From NCBI RefSeq assembly GCF_006352475.1, contig NZ_VCMZ01000001.1, positions 1,178,001 through 1,242,000 of the forward strand: DNA of 64,000 nucleotides, read 5' to 3'. Of this stretch, positions 1 to 10,232 are shown piece after piece. The first letter of the stretch is position 1. The number at the start of each line of letters is the position of its first letter. The notes under the pieces were generated by a model. It saw only the letters and a program-made list of their open reading frames with translations, was not told where the DNA came from and searched no databases. This DNA is from Acinetobacter pullicarnis. GTDB taxonomy: Bacteria > Pseudomonadota > Gammaproteobacteria > Pseudomonadales > Moraxellaceae. The translations under genes and the position numbers were made by a program.

Positions 1-370
1 CTTTTTGGCTGAGTTGAATCAATTTCGCCAAATTATTTTGAATCATTTGTGGCGGTTGTCCACGTAAAGCATCATTTCCCCCCAATTCAATCACCACCAA
101 TTGCGGTTTATGCGTCTGCAACAGCTTTGGCAATCTGGCCAAAGCGCCACTGCTGGTTTCTCCGCTCACACTGGCATTCACTACTTTATGGGTATTGGGG
201 AATTGTTGATTTAAGCGCTGTTGTAATAAAGCGACCCAACCCTGTTGAAGTTGAATCCCATAGCCAGCACTTAGACTGTCTCCTAAAATCATGACTGTTT
301 TTGCAAAACTATGTACGGGAGACAGGCAGATTGTGCTAAATATGAGTAATTGAATTACTTTTTTCAACAT
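1..370 (-). CDS. tesA: Arylesterase / acyl-CoA thioesterase I, C-terminus missing
   Basis: This is the N-terminal part of a periplasmic SGNH-family esterase that hydrolyses acyl esters and acyl thioesters. The gene runs off the left edge. Reading leftward from the ATG at 370, the protein has a signal peptide of about 24 residues ending near SFA, then the block I motif GDSLSAGYG with the nucleophilic Ser, and later GETSSGALARLP and the GGND motif with an oxyanion-hole Asn. The catalytic Asp-x-x-His near the C-terminus lies outside the window. It is divergent from the ABC pair starting at 412, the same tesA/ybbA-ybbP arrangement as in Escherichia coli. The 41-bp gap must hold both start regions. 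Confidence 0.93.
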   Translation of the reverse strand, partial: MLKKVIQLLIFSTICLSPVHSFAKTVMILGDSLSAGYGIQLQQGWVALLQQRLNQQFPNTHKVVNASVSGETSSGALARLPKLLQTHKPQLVVIELGGNDALRGQPPQMIQNNLAKLIQLSQK

Positions 371-411
371 GGTGTGTTTAACCCTTTTTGAATTTTCCGA
401 ATAGGCTGTTT

Positions 412-1155
412 ATGAATCAACTTGACGCAGTCCCAAGTATCATGCCACAGGCGATTATTTCTGCACAGCAACTCACGCAATGTATACCGTTAAATAGCCA
501 ACCCTTAAGCATTTTTGAAAACTTAAATGTCGATATTTACGCGGGTGAGCAGGTTGCCATTACGGGGCGATCTGGCTCTGGCAAGTCGACATTACTGGGT
601 GTTTTAGCGACTTTGGATCGTGCCAGCGCAGGGCAACTTTATGTCTGTGGTGAGGCCGTGCATGATCTGCCAGAAGAACAACGTGCGCGCGTGAGGTTGC
701 AGCATATTGGTTTTGTTTTTCAAGCCTTTCAATTGTTGCCCGATTTAACTGCACTTGAAAATGTGATGTTGCCTCTGCGTTTGCAAGCCAATTTTAAATA
801 TGCCGAAGCTGAGCAAAAAGCATTACACATGCTTGAGAAAGTCGGTTTAGTCCGCCAAGCCAAACAAACGCCCAAAGTACTGTCAGGTGGCGAGCAGCAA
901 CGGGTCGCTATTGCACGAGCATTAATTACCACCCCGAAAATCATTTTTGCTGATGAACCAACAGGCAATTTAGACGAGCATACTGCGGCGGAAATTGAGC
1001 AGCTGTTATTCCGTTTAAATCAGGAATTAGGCACAACACTGGTGTTGGTGACCCATGATGTGCAATTGGCCGCGCAATGCCAGCGTCATCTCGAATTACA
1101 TGATGGACAATTGATTGAGCATCATCGTGCACAGTCTGTGGATGCACAGCGATGA
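412..1155 (+). CDS. ybbA: ABC transporter ATP-binding protein, YbbA/LolD type
   Basis: This is the cytoplasmic ATPase of a MacB/LolD-type ABC system and probably powers the permease encoded next to it. The Walker A motif GRSGSGKST, Q-loop FQAF, signature LSGGEQQRVAIARAL, Walker B IIFADEPTGNLD and switch His VTHD are all visible in order. The length of 247 residues is normal. I chose the ATG at 412; a TTG at 388 would add eight residues, but neither has a strong ribosome binding site. The stop overlaps the next start (ATGA), so the two subunits are translationally coupled. The substrate is unknown; family members act on lipoproteins, lipids or envelope mechanotransmission. Confidence 0.92.
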   Translation: MNQLDAVPSIMPQAIISAQQLTQCIPLNSQPLSIFENLNVDIYAGEQVAITGRSGSGKSTLLGVLATLDRASAGQLYVCGEAVHDLPEEQRARVRLQHIGFVFQAFQLLPDLTALENVMLPLRLQANFKYAEAEQKALHMLEKVGLVRQAKQTPKVLSGGEQQRVAIARALITTPKIIFADEPTGNLDEHTAAEIEQLLFRLNQELGTTLVLVTHDVQLAAQCQRHLELHDGQLIEHHRAQSVDAQR

Positions 1156-3737
1156 ATGGGCTATTTCAGGTTCTACGCAAGCAAAGCTTTGCCAATACTG
1201 GGATTTATTTACTAATTTTTGCATTGTGTCTGGCGATTAGTGCCACCACAGCACTGAAGTTTAGCCATCAAAAAATTCAAGATGCGGTCACGCGACAAGC
1301 TGCAAAAATGCAAGCAGCTGATTTGGTACTCACCGATCAAAACCCCTTGGATCAAAAATGGCGAAGCTTGGCGACCGAGCTTGAGTTAGAACAATCAGAA
1401 GTCACCATGTTTGGTTCGATGGCGCATACCAATGATCAGTTTGTGATGGTCAATGTTAAAGCAATTCAGCCGAATTTCCCTTTGCGCGGTGAACTGCAAC
1501 TGGCTCAGCAAACTGGTCCTATGCAATCAGGTGAAGTTTGGCTCAGTCCAAGAGCGATGGATCTGCTTCAAGTAAAGCTCTCGGACAACATTGAAATTGC
1601 AGATGCAACGTTTAAAGTGACAGGGCGTATTGAGCAAGAATCTAATCAAGAGTTGGGCTTTTCTGCATTCTCTCCCACCGTGATTATTTCACAGCAAGAT
1701 GTTGCCAAAACCAAAGCCATTCAAGTGGGGAGTCGCGCTGAATATCGCTTACTCATGGTGGGTGCGCCTGAACAGGTGACCGCATTTCGCAAAGCTTTTA
1801 ATAAAGACAAAAAAGCATTGGCTGCACAGCAGGCAGCAGCCATACAGGCTGAAAATAGCCTAAGCGTAGATGGTCAGGCTACGGCTCGTTCAAGTGTAGA
1901 CAGTCAAGCGGCCACAGCTCAAACAACAGCAGCTCAGCAGGCTGACAACGAAAGTGCGGCAACGGCCAATACTTTAAAACTACGTACAGCAGAGCAGGCC
2001 AATTCACGTTTGATCAAGCCGATTGAAAATTTAGAAACCTTTTTACAGCTGGCCAATATTCTCACCATTTTATTGTGTGGGATTGCAATTGCCTTGAGTA
2101 GTCAGCGTTATGTACAGCAAAGCCAAGATCATATTGCACTGATCCGTTGTATGGGCGCGACCAGACGCCAAATTTTCTCCGCATTTGCTTGGTTGCTGCT
2201 ACAAGTGATTGCGGTGGCAACGCTATTGGGCAGCTTATTTGGCTTGGGTTTAGCTTATTTGTTATTACAACTGATGTTGCAATTGATTCCCCAATTGGAA
2301 CTGACCTTTTCGCTCTGGGATATGTTGATGGGGCCTTTGCCAATTGCGATTTTCACCAGTGTGGTGGTGTTGCTCGGCTTTGTTTTGCCCAGTTTATGGG
2401 AGCTGCTGAATACCGCACCAATTCGGGTGTTGCGCCAACAGCAAAAGTCAGCAAAATCATGGTGGGTGATGTTCAGTGCTGGCATACTCAGTTTGATCAT
2501 ATTTAGTCTGGTGCTCACTGAAAATCTGATCTTGACCACTTTGGTGATTGGTTCTCTCTTGCTTGTCAGCGGTTTATTGTATCTGTTGATTTGGCTCGTG
2601 CTCAATCGCATCAAGGCCATGAAAAATCGCTTTTCAAGCTATATTGGCATGCCAACCCAAAGTGCCTTACAAATTACTGCATTGGCTTTGGGCTTGAGTT
2701 TGATTACGGTGTTGGCAGTATTGCGTACCGATTTATTGGCGCGGTGGCAGCAACAACTTCCAGAAAAAACCCCCAATCAATTTGTTTATGGTTTGCCACC
2801 TTTTGAATTAGATGCATTTAAGCAGCAACTTGCAGAACAGCATTGGCAGGGTACTGCGTTGTATCCGAATATCCGTGGACGCTTGATTGAAAAAAATGCC
2901 AAGCCGTTTAGTGCAGAAATGATCCGCGATAATAATGCACTTAAACGTGAGTTAAATCTGACACAGACCAGAGAATACCCAGAAGATAATTTGATTGTGG
3001 CAGGTGCTGCAAGCTTGAATCAACCTGGTGAAGTTTCTGTAGAAGCTAAATTGGCTGCTGAATTGGGCATTCAATTGGGGGATCAGCTGACTTTTAGTCT
3101 TCCAGAAGGACCATTAACAGCCAAGGTGGTGAGCTTTAGACAGGTGGAGTGGCAGAGTTTTAGTCCAAACTTCTTTTTTATCTTTTCACCTGAAACCCTC
3201 GATGAAAATGCAGGCAGTTATTTGGGCAGCTTTTATGTGCCTGAAGCCGAAAAGCCAAAACTAATCCATCTGATTCAGCAATTTAGCAATACCGTCTTTG
3301 TTGATGTGTCGCTGATTTTGGAAGAGGTAAAGCGCCTAGTCAATGTTTTGGTGCAAGTCATAACAGTTTTAGCAGTCTTGGTGAGCTTGTCCGGCTTTTT
3401 GGTGCTGCTGGCTTGTATTAACTTGATGATGGATGCACGTAAGCGCGAAGTGGCGTTAATGCGTTCCTTTGGTGCTGCCAAAGGGCAGTTGAAAAATCGC
3501 TTAAGCCTGGAAGTTGGATTGATGGGTTTTTTTGCAGGGATCATGGCCTGTTTATTTGCAGAGTTGATCAGTGCAATCATGGCTTATCGTATGCATTTAG
3601 AGGTACAGCTGCACTGGCCAATTTGGGTCATTTTGCCACTGCTCATGACCCTATTGTGCGGCTTGATTGGGCGTTACCGTCTCAGTTATTTATGTGATTT
3701 ACCACCGCTGCAAAGTTTGCGTGAGTTGAATCAGTAA
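1152..3737 (+). CDS. ybbP: FtsX-like ABC permease, YbbP type
   Basis: This large inner-membrane permease of 861 residues pairs with YbbA. It has an N-terminal membrane helix (about 18-36), a periplasmic MacB-like domain, a first FtsX block (about 300-480), a second periplasmic domain, and a C-terminal FtsX block ending with the four-helix bundle (about 735-850). The arrangement is the ten-helix type with two FtsX domains known for YbbP. Residues about 215-285 form a low-complexity stretch rich in Ala, Gln and Ser just before the first FtsX block, which looks like a flexible linker. The start overlaps the ybbA stop. Its cargo is not known from the sequence. Confidence 0.9.
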   Translation: MNGLFQVLRKQSFANTGIYLLIFALCLAISATTALKFSHQKIQDAVTRQAAKMQAADLVLTDQNPLDQKWRSLATELELEQSEVTMFGSMAHTNDQFVMVNVKAIQPNFPLRGELQLAQQTGPMQSGEVWLSPRAMDLLQVKLSDNIEIADATFKVTGRIEQESNQELGFSAFSPTVIISQQDVAKTKAIQVGSRAEYRLLMVGAPEQVTAFRKAFNKDKKALAAQQAAAIQAENSLSVDGQATARSSVDSQAATAQTTAAQQADNESAATANTLKLRTAEQANSRLIKPIENLETFLQLANILTILLCGIAIALSSQRYVQQSQDHIALIRCMGATRRQIFSAFAWLLLQVIAVATLLGSLFGLGLAYLLLQLMLQLIPQLELTFSLWDMLMGPLPIAIFTSVVVLLGFVLPSLWELLNTAPIRVLRQQQKSAKSWWVMFSAGILSLIIFSLVLTENLILTTLVIGSLLLVSGLLYLLIWLVLNRIKAMKNRFSSYIGMPTQSALQITALALGLSLITVLAVLRTDLLARWQQQLPEKTPNQFVYGLPPFELDAFKQQLAEQHWQGTALYPNIRGRLIEKNAKPFSAEMIRDNNALKRELNLTQTREYPEDNLIVAGAASLNQPGEVSVEAKLAAELGIQLGDQLTFSLPEGPLTAKVVSFRQVEWQSFSPNFFFIFSPETLDENAGSYLGSFYVPEAEKPKLIHLIQQFSNTVFVDVSLILEEVKRLVNVLVQVITVLAVLVSLSGFLVLLACINLMMDARKREVALMRSFGAAKGQLKNRLSLEVGLMGFFAGIMACLFAELISAIMAYRMHLEVQLHWPIWVILPLLMTLLCGLIGRYRLSYLCDLPPLQSLRELNQ

Positions 3738-3798
3738 AACATACATCTGTGCATGCGTCAGCCAGTACATCGGTACATCAATAAAGCAGGGGGCGCAA

Positions 3799-4629
3799 TT
3801 AGCGCCCTAACTGTTGTTGCATATTATTTAGTGCTTCTTGCCATAAAGGCATGATTGGTTCAATTTGCATCAGGCAATATTGGTAGGCGGCATAACAAAG
3901 CAAAGCACCAAGCAATAAAATAATCGCGAGCATGACTTTGGGGAGCTTAAAGTGCTGAACGGCATACCACGCAATCGCCAGTAATGCACCCATGATCATG
4001 CCACCGACATGTGCTGCATTATTAATTCCAGAGGTGAGTAGGCCAAAGACTAAGTTAATACCCATGATGGTAAGCAGTGAACGTTTATCTAAGGCCATCT
4101 GCTGACGTGCTAAACGTGGGAAGAATGCCAAGGCGGTTAATGCACCCCCAATCCCCATTACCGCACCAGATGCACCGGCAGATACGCGCGGCAGTAGACT
4201 ACCATCTAAATCTTTAATATTTTCAATAAAGGTATAGCTGTTGTGGATATCCACATAAGCGCTGAGTAAGCTGCCCATCAAGCCAGCCAAAACATACATT
4301 GCTAAAAAATAAACACGGCCGAATGTTTGTTCTGCTAAATTCCCAAAAATATACAAGGCCCACATATTGAACATTAAATGCGGCAAACCAAAATGAAAAA
4401 ACATACTGCTGAATAAGCGATATGGTTCCTGTAATAAGGTTAAAGGTGCATAATCAGCACCCCAATGAATCGCATCTGCGATCTCTGGTGAGCTAATATC
4501 AACACCGCTCAAGATTTGCCAGCCAAACAGCATCACATTGATGAAAATCAGGCCTAGGGTTACTTTTGCCAGTGGTGGCTTTGCTGGCATATGCAGGGCT
4601 GAGTCGTTGTTTGGTGGCCAATTTGACAT
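3799..4629 (-). CDS. Rhomboid family intramembrane serine protease
   Basis: This inner-membrane protease of 276 residues cleaves transmembrane helices of substrate proteins. The catalytic Ser lies in GASGAVMG (about residue 152) and the catalytic His in NAAHVGGMIMG (about residue 207), with six or so predicted helices. The oxyanion region HFGLPHLMFNMW is the usual rhomboid His/Asn segment between helices 1 and 2. It stands alone, convergent with ybbP and divergent from mtgA. Its substrate cannot be inferred from the neighbours. Confidence 0.92.
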   Translation of the reverse strand: MSNWPPNNDSALHMPAKPPLAKVTLGLIFINVMLFGWQILSGVDISSPEIADAIHWGADYAPLTLLQEPYRLFSSMFFHFGLPHLMFNMWALYIFGNLAEQTFGRVYFLAMYVLAGLMGSLLSAYVDIHNSYTFIENIKDLDGSLLPRVSAGASGAVMGIGGALTALAFFPRLARQQMALDKRSLLTIMGINLVFGLLTSGINNAAHVGGMIMGALLAIAWYAVQHFKLPKVMLAIILLLGALLCYAAYQYCLMQIEPIMPLWQEALNNMQQQLGR

Positions 4630-4707
4630 GAATTGATCATCTATTATGAGTTAATGCGTAGCTTAGCATGAAATTAAAATGAACTCGTCGAGGAGTGAAA
4701 TAGCACG

Positions 4708-5382
4708 ATGAAAGCCTTTGTGCTGAGAGCGATTCTGCTCTTATTGAGTGTGCTGGTGATTATTCAGCTTTGGATTTTTTCAAGCTTGGTGTGGTGGCGT
4801 AGTCATCCTGTTGAAAATACCATGTTTATGCGACTAGATTATCTCTCTGATTTTCAACCGATTGAACATCAGTGGGTCGACTATGATCAAATCAGCATTC
4901 ATTTTAAACGGGCGATCGTTGAAGCAGAAGATGCACAGTTTCTAAAACACCATGGTTTTGACTGGGGGGGAATTGAATATGCTTTACAACGTAATATCAA
5001 TAACGAAAAAGTGGTAGCCGGTGGCTCAACCATCTCACAGCAATTGGCGAAAAATCTATTTTTTTATAATCGACGTTCTTATTTTCGCAAAGGACAAGAG
5101 TCGATTGCTACCGTGTTGATGGAACGAATGTGGACCAAGCAGCGTATTCTAGAGGTCTATATGAACTCAGTTGAATTTGGCGATCATCTCTATGGTATTG
5201 AAGCGGCATCACGTTTTTATTTTAATAAAAATGCGGCTGATTTAAACCGTGAACAGGCGGCTTTTTTGGCGGCATTATTGCCCAATCCCAAGTATTATCA
5301 GCAGCATCGCAAAGATCCTAAATTCCTGCGTAAACAAAAACTCATTTTAAAATATATCAACTATAGCCAGGTTCCGACCTAA
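4708..5382 (+). CDS. mtgA: Monofunctional biosynthetic peptidoglycan transglycosylase
   Basis: This membrane-anchored GT51 glycosyltransferase polymerises lipid II into glycan strands. It has one N-terminal transmembrane helix (about 5-28). The catalytic Glu is in [15 protein letters not shown] (about residue 73), followed by the family motifs [15 protein letters not shown] and the second conserved Glu in [16 protein letters not shown]. At 224 residues it has no transpeptidase domain, as expected for MtgA. A good ribosome binding site (GAGGAG) precedes the ATG at 4708. Confidence 0.95.
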   Translation: MKAFVLRAILLLLSVLVIIQLWIFSSLVWWRSHPVENTMFMRLDYLSDFQPIEHQWVDYDQISIHFKRAIVEAEDAQFLKHHGFDWGGIEYALQRNINNEKVVAGGSTISQQLAKNLFFYNRRSYFRKGQESIATVLMERMWTKQRILEVYMNSVEFGDHLYGIEAASRFYFNKNAADLNREQAAFLAALLPNPKYYQQHRKDPKFLRKQKLILKYINYSQVPT

Positions 5383-5541
5383 ACTTGAATGGATATAGAA
5401 AATAGTTGAATGGTCATTAATTTAAAGACTGATGAGTTCGCATTCAATACTATTAAACGCTTTTTATTTATACATTTTTTTATGAAAATGTCATAAATTT
5501 AAAGCATACTTAGCTAATAACAGTTAAAACGGGTTGGTGGC

Positions 5542-7617
5542 ATGAACAGCGAAGTGAATAGTACCGCAATAGAATATTCTTATAATGAGCGCTATATCAA
5601 TCGAGAGCTTTCAATTCTAGATTTTCATTTACGGGTCTTAGAGCAAGCGGTCGATCCATTGCATCCCCTATTAGATCGAATGAATTTCTTGCTGATTTTC
5701 TCATTAAATATGGATGAGTTTTTTGAAATTCGTGTGGCGGGCGTGATGGAGCAGTTGTCACTTGGCAATGAAAGCCGAACCCCAGACGGCTTAACCCCAA
5801 AACAAGTTTTAGAGTCAATTTCAAAAACAGCACATGCAGCAATAGAGCGTCAGTACCGCATTTTAAATGAAGAAATTTTACCAAAACTGAGAGAAGAAGA
5901 TATTCGTTTTCTCCGCCGTGGTGAATTGAGCCCAGCACAGTCTTCGTGGATTAAAAAATACTTCCAAGAACAAGTTGCCCCTGTACTGACCCCAATCAGT
6001 CTGGATCCTGCGCATCCGTTTCCACGTTTGGTTAACAAAAGCTTAAACTTCATCGTGACCTTAGAAGGTAAAGATGCTTTCGGTCGTCAAATTGATTTGG
6101 CGGTTGTACCTGCACCACGTTCATTGCCTCGTGTCGTACGTTTACCCGAAGAGTTGACTGGTGGAAGTGAGCATTTTGTGATGCTGTCTGCCATCATTCA
6201 TGAACATATTTCAGATTTATTCCCTGGCATGACGGCAACCGGTTGTTATCAGTTCCGTGTGACGCGAAATGCAGACTTAGCATTAAATGAAGATGTTGAA
6301 GATTTAGCAATTGCACTCAAAGGCGAATTGAACTCTCGTCGTTTTGGTCGCGCTGTGCGTCTTGAAGTGACCGAAAACTGTCCAAAGCATATTTACGAAT
6401 ATTTGCTCAATGAATTCGATCTTGAACTTGAACAACTGTATAAAGTCGATGGTCCAGTCAATTTGGCACGATTAGGTTCTAATTTTAGACAGCCACATTT
6501 ACGTTATGACTCTCATACGCCTGTTGTACCTAAGGTTTTAAAAAAGTCAGAAAATATTTTTTCTGCTATGCAAAAGCAAGATATTTTGCTGCATCATCCC
6601 TTTGAATCTTTTGCGCCTGTCATTAATTTATTGCGTGAAGCTGCACGAGACCCGCAAGTTTTAGCGATTAAGCAAACCTTATATCGTAGTGGCGCAGACT
6701 CTGAAATTGTACAGGTTCTGGCAGAAGCTGCACGCAATGGCAAAGAGGTGACTGCGGTTATCGAGCTACGTGCGCGGTTTGATGAAGAGTCCAATATTGC
6801 AGTGGCCAATGTATTGCAAGAAGCGGGTGCAGTCGTTGTGTATGGCATTGTCGGCTATAAAACCCATGCCAAAATGATTTTAGTGGTACGCCGTGAAAAC
6901 AATAAACTGGTGCGCTATGTGCATTTAGGCACAGGTAATTATCATGCGGGCAATGCACGTATTTATACCGATTATGGTTTGCTCACCACAGACAAAGAGT
7001 TGTGTGAAGATGTGCATCGCATTTTTCAAGAATTGACTGGCATGGGTAAAATGGCCAAGTTGAAGAAGTTACTGCATGCACCATTTACCCTACATGCTCA
7101 GCTGATTAACTATATTGATGAAGAAATTAGCAACGTCAAAGCAGGCAAACCCGCACATATTATTATTAAAGTGAATGCACTGACTGAAGTGCAACTGATT
7201 AATAAATTGTATGAAGCTTCACAGGCAGGCGTACAAGTTGATTTGATTATTCGTTCAATTTGCTGTCTACGCCCAGGCTTGCCAAATCTCTCTGAAAATA
7301 TCCGTGTGCGTTCGATTGTCGGACGTTTCTTGGAACATACGCGGGTGTTTTATTTTAGCAATGCTGGCGCACATCGAATTTATTGTTCAAGCGCGGACTG
7401 GATGGATCGTAACTTGTTTAGTCGCGTTGAAGCCTGTTTCCCGGTTGAAGATCCAGCATTGAAAAAACGTATTTACCATCAAGGCTTACTAACCTACTTA
7501 AAGGACAATCAACAAGCGTGGTTGCTGCAAGGGGATGGTCGCTGGATACGTGCCGAATTGGCCGAAGGTGAAAAACCACATAATGCGCAGAAAGAACTGA
7601 CTGCCTTGATTGTGTGA
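5542..7617 (+). CDS. ppk: Polyphosphate kinase 1
   Basis: This enzyme of 691 residues reversibly transfers the gamma-phosphate of ATP to polyphosphate. The four PPK1 domains are present: N-terminal helical domain (from NRELSILDF), head domain, and two phospholipase-D-like domains. The autophosphorylated His is in [10 protein letters not shown] (about residue 445) and the second PLD-like His in [10 protein letters not shown] (about 602). The length and N-terminus fit the family. No ppx exopolyphosphatase gene is adjacent. A hairpin terminator follows. Confidence 0.96.
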   Translation: MNSEVNSTAIEYSYNERYINRELSILDFHLRVLEQAVDPLHPLLDRMNFLLIFSLNMDEFFEIRVAGVMEQLSLGNESRTPDGLTPKQVLESISKTAHAAIERQYRILNEEILPKLREEDIRFLRRGELSPAQSSWIKKYFQEQVAPVLTPISLDPAHPFPRLVNKSLNFIVTLEGKDAFGRQIDLAVVPAPRSLPRVVRLPEELTGGSEHFVMLSAIIHEHISDLFPGMTATGCYQFRVTRNADLALNEDVEDLAIALKGELNSRRFGRAVRLEVTENCPKHIYEYLLNEFDLELEQLYKVDGPVNLARLGSNFRQPHLRYDSHTPVVPKVLKKSENIFSAMQKQDILLHHPFESFAPVINLLREAARDPQVLAIKQTLYRSGADSEIVQVLAEAARNGKEVTAVIELRARFDEESNIAVANVLQEAGAVVVYGIVGYKTHAKMILVVRRENNKLVRYVHLGTGNYHAGNARIYTDYGLLTTDKELCEDVHRIFQELTGMGKMAKLKKLLHAPFTLHAQLINYIDEEISNVKAGKPAHIIIKVNALTEVQLINKLYEASQAGVQVDLIIRSICCLRPGLPNLSENIRVRSIVGRFLEHTRVFYFSNAGAHRIYCSSADWMDRNLFSRVEACFPVEDPALKKRIYHQGLLTYLKDNQQAWLLQGDGRWIRAELAEGEKPHNAQKELTALIV

Positions 7618-7644
7618 TTGTATTTTGCTGAAAATCAGACAATA

Positions 7645-7678
7645 AAAAAGGCAGCCTCTTGGCTGCCTTGATTTTTTT
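7645..7678. terminator. Bidirectional terminator between ppk and qmcA-like gene
   Basis: A perfect 7-bp stem GGCAGCC/GGCTGCC with a TCTT loop lies at 7650-7667. It is flanked by an A-run on the left and a T-run on the right, so it can end transcription of both convergent genes. Confidence 0.88.
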
Positions 7679-7687
7679 GAATGAGTA

Positions 7688-8542
7688 TTATGAACCGCGA
7701 CCCATCACACCACGAATGGTGTTCATGATGTCTGCAGGCAATACCACAGTTTTGGCATTATTTGATTTAGACATATCTTGCATGGCTTTAACGTATTGTT
7801 CGCCAAGTAAATAGGCCACTGGGATTTCTTTGTCGCCCACCGCACTAGTCACCATTTCAATGGCTTTTTGTGAGGCTTCTGCCAAGACCACTTGTGCTTC
7901 TGCATCACGACGTGAGGCTTCTAAACGACCATCTGCTTCTAAAATCGCTGCCTGTTTTTCACCATCAGCTTTAGTCACAGTTGCACGACGTTGACGTTCA
8001 GCCGCTGCTTGTGCTTCCATCGCAGATTGCATGGTTGTAGATGGTTGAATATCTTGAATTTCAACAGTTTTAAGGGTAATTCCCCAATCTGAAATATCAT
8101 CAGAAATGGCTGCTTTTAATTTGGCTTTAATGTGATCACGTGAAGATAGGGCATCATCTAGATCCATTTCACCGACAATTGAACGTAGCGCAGTTTGCAC
8201 TAAGTTTTGAATCGCCCAGTTATAATTTTCAATCCCGTAAACTGCTTTTTGCGGATTGGTAATATTAATATAGGCAACTGCGTTCATCAGCAGAACTGCG
8301 TTATCACGGGTGATCACTTCTTGTGATGGAATATCCAATACAATATCTTTGGTGGTAACTTTATAAGCCACTTCGTCCACATAAGGAATGACAAAGTTTA
8401 AACCTGGTTCGAGCTTGGTATGATATTTACCAAGACGTTGCACAATCCAGTTATAACCCTGCGGTACAATACGAACACCTTTAAAAATGGTGGTTGCTAC
8501 AAACAGTAGCAGGACCAAAACAACAATTGAGCCAATGCCCAT
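7688..8542 (-). CDS. SPFH/band 7 membrane protein (QmcA/stomatin-like)
   Basis: This is a membrane-anchored SPFH-domain protein of 284 residues. It has an N-terminal hydrophobic helix (about 4-22), a band 7 domain starting at VPQGYNWIVQRLGKYH, and a coiled-coil region rich in Ala, Glu and Arg (about 175-230). The family forms oligomeric cages or microdomains and often partners FtsH-type proteases. The NfeD-type gene directly upstream on the same strand is the standard partner, and I infer co-transcription. QmcA of E. coli is also encoded near tesA-ybbAP, so the wider neighbourhood may be an old one. Confidence 0.9.
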   Translation of the reverse strand: MGIGSIVVLVLLLFVATTIFKGVRIVPQGYNWIVQRLGKYHTKLEPGLNFVIPYVDEVAYKVTTKDIVLDIPSQEVITRDNAVLLMNAVAYINITNPQKAVYGIENYNWAIQNLVQTALRSIVGEMDLDDALSSRDHIKAKLKAAISDDISDWGITLKTVEIQDIQPSTTMQSAMEAQAAAERQRRATVTKADGEKQAAILEADGRLEASRRDAEAQVVLAEASQKAIEMVTSAVGDKEIPVAYLLGEQYVKAMQDMSKSNNAKTVVLPADIMNTIRGVMGRGS

Positions 8543-8629
8543 GATTAAAACCTCTTTATTGTATTCAAGTGAATTGCTTCAATTGAAGTCATTTATGTGA
8601 AAAATTCAAGTATAAAGATTGAATATAAA

Positions 8630-9103
8630 TTAAGTAAACGTTGTGCTGCTTTGATAAGGTTTGACCACCAAATCATTGCCGAGAATATCGGTAACCGTCA
8701 CACGGTCGCCAACTTCGACAGGGCTTAAACTACGGCAATTCCATTCATCAGAACCAAGTACAGGCAGGGCAAAGCGGACACGAATTTCATTATGTGCCAG
8801 TCCAGTTTGAATCACCATGCCAGTCTGGCCAATGGTGGCTTCGCGTGACATTCCAGCTTTGGTTTTATCGATGGACAAGGGTTTAATAAATTTAAACCAA
8901 AGGATTGTGCAGCCAATAGACAGAATAATCCAAAGTACGACCTGAAAGGTGAAACTCATTGATGGGAATAGTAAAAAGATAAGCGAGACAACAATGGCGG
9001 CAATGCCAAACCATAAGGCGGCAAACGCTGGCAGAATGAGTTCTGACAAAATCAGCAGAATGCCCAATACAAACCAATGCCAAGGTTCAAAAATAAAATT
9101 CAT
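8630..9103 (-). CDS. NfeD family membrane protein
   Basis: This inner-membrane protein of 157 residues has an N-terminal membrane region with three to four helices (about 8-75). A soluble OB-fold NfeD C-terminal domain follows (about 85-150, with the conserved VKPYQ ending). NfeD proteins pair with SPFH/stomatin proteins, and the downstream gene on the same strand, 87 bp away, is such a partner. The exact function of the pair is not established. Confidence 0.88.
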   Translation of the reverse strand: MNFIFEPWHWFVLGILLILSELILPAFAALWFGIAAIVVSLIFLLFPSMSFTFQVVLWIILSIGCTILWFKFIKPLSIDKTKAGMSREATIGQTGMVIQTGLAHNEIRVRFALPVLGSDEWNCRSLSPVEVGDRVTVTDILGNDLVVKPYQSSTTFT

Positions 9104-9251
9104 GCATCTACTCTATCGTTATGATTCATATAGATGAGGATTCATCGCTATGAATGTAGCAGAACAATGCGAAAATACATAACAAAACTTGTGCATTCGG
9201 CTTTTATTGCTTTTCCAGTTTAATACTGTTGGCTACAGGAACCGACTGCGA

Positions 9252-10175
9252 TTAAAATTTCGCAGCAGGAGCCGGTTTAAGTGCAGCAGGTGATTTTTTA
9301 AAATTACTAATCGCCGTTTGAATGGCTGTGATTTTGGCTTGTGCCGCTTTTTCACCTTCTAAAATGGCTTGATTACTGGCCTTTAAATCGAGTGTACCCA
9401 GATGTCCAACTTTGGGTTGAATCACGACAGTCGCTTGCGCCAGTTCATTGTTAATACTTTGCTGTCCCATAATGTTGATGGTTTGGTCTAATAAACCCCA
9501 CATACTTGAAGGTTGACTACCAGATGGCCGTGCTGAAATATCCACTGCAATAACAATATCAGCGCCCATACTTCTTGCTGTCTGCACGGGGATAGGACTC
9601 ACTAAACCACCATCAACATATTGATATTTCCCGATTTTCGCAGGTACAAATACGTTTGGAATACTGCATGAGGCACGTACTGCCTGACCCGCATTACCTT
9701 TGATAAATTCTGACTTTTTACCGGTATCTAAACGCGTAGCAACCGCAGAAAAACGAATCGGAAATTTCTCAATCGCTTGATTACCGACATTGCGATTAAT
9801 ATAGTCTTGTAGTTTCTGACCGACCACAAAGCCTTGGCTACTCAAAGTAAGGTCACGGATATCGGACTCTTTTAGCTGCAAGGCCAGTTGTTGCATTTGA
9901 TAAGGGGTTTTACCACTGGCATAAATACTGCCAACAAAGCTACCGGCACTGGTACCAGTCACAATTTTCGGTTTAATACCGTGAGATTCTAAAACTTTAA
10001 GAACGCCAATATGCGCAAAACCTTTGGCACCGCCGCCGCCCAACGCAATTGCAATCACGGGTTCACGTGCAGCAATTGGCGTTGTGGTTGGTTTGGTGAT
10101 GGCATTTTTATCACAAGCAACAAGCGCTAGACTCATGATGCTGATGAATCCAAGTTGTTTTAAACGCATAATCAT
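9252..10175 (-). CDS. Patatin-like phospholipase lipoprotein, RssA type
   Basis: This is a predicted lipid acyl hydrolase of 307 residues. A lipoprotein signal with lipobox LVAC ends near residue 21, so the mature protein is probably lipid-anchored. The patatin oxyanion loop GGGGAKG (about 47-53), nucleophile motif GTSAG (about 78-82) and the Asp of VDGG (about 188) complete the Ser-Asp dyad. An in-frame ATG at 10169 is an equally good start. The C-terminus is Ala/Pro rich. It is divergent from nothing nearby and lies downstream of the acyltransferase on the same strand, suggesting a role in envelope lipid turnover. Confidence 0.88.
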   Translation of the reverse strand: MIMRLKQLGFISIMSLALVACDKNAITKPTTTPIAAREPVIAIALGGGGAKGFAHIGVLKVLESHGIKPKIVTGTSAGSFVGSIYASGKTPYQMQQLALQLKESDIRDLTLSSQGFVVGQKLQDYINRNVGNQAIEKFPIRFSAVATRLDTGKKSEFIKGNAGQAVRASCSIPNVFVPAKIGKYQYVDGGLVSPIPVQTARSMGADIVIAVDISARPSGSQPSSMWGLLDQTINIMGQQSINNELAQATVVIQPKVGHLGTLDLKASNQAILEGEKAAQAKITAIQTAISNFKKSPAALKPAPAAKF

Positions 10176-10232
10176 TCATATCTGTAGAGGGCAAAATATG
10201 CTGCACATCACAGCAGATTCTTAGGTGCTTTT

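Noticed and set aside
5489..5510. Possible Pho box before ppk
   Set aside because: TGTCATAAAT fits the first half, but the second repeat at the 11-base period is absent. One half-site in AT-rich DNA is not enough.
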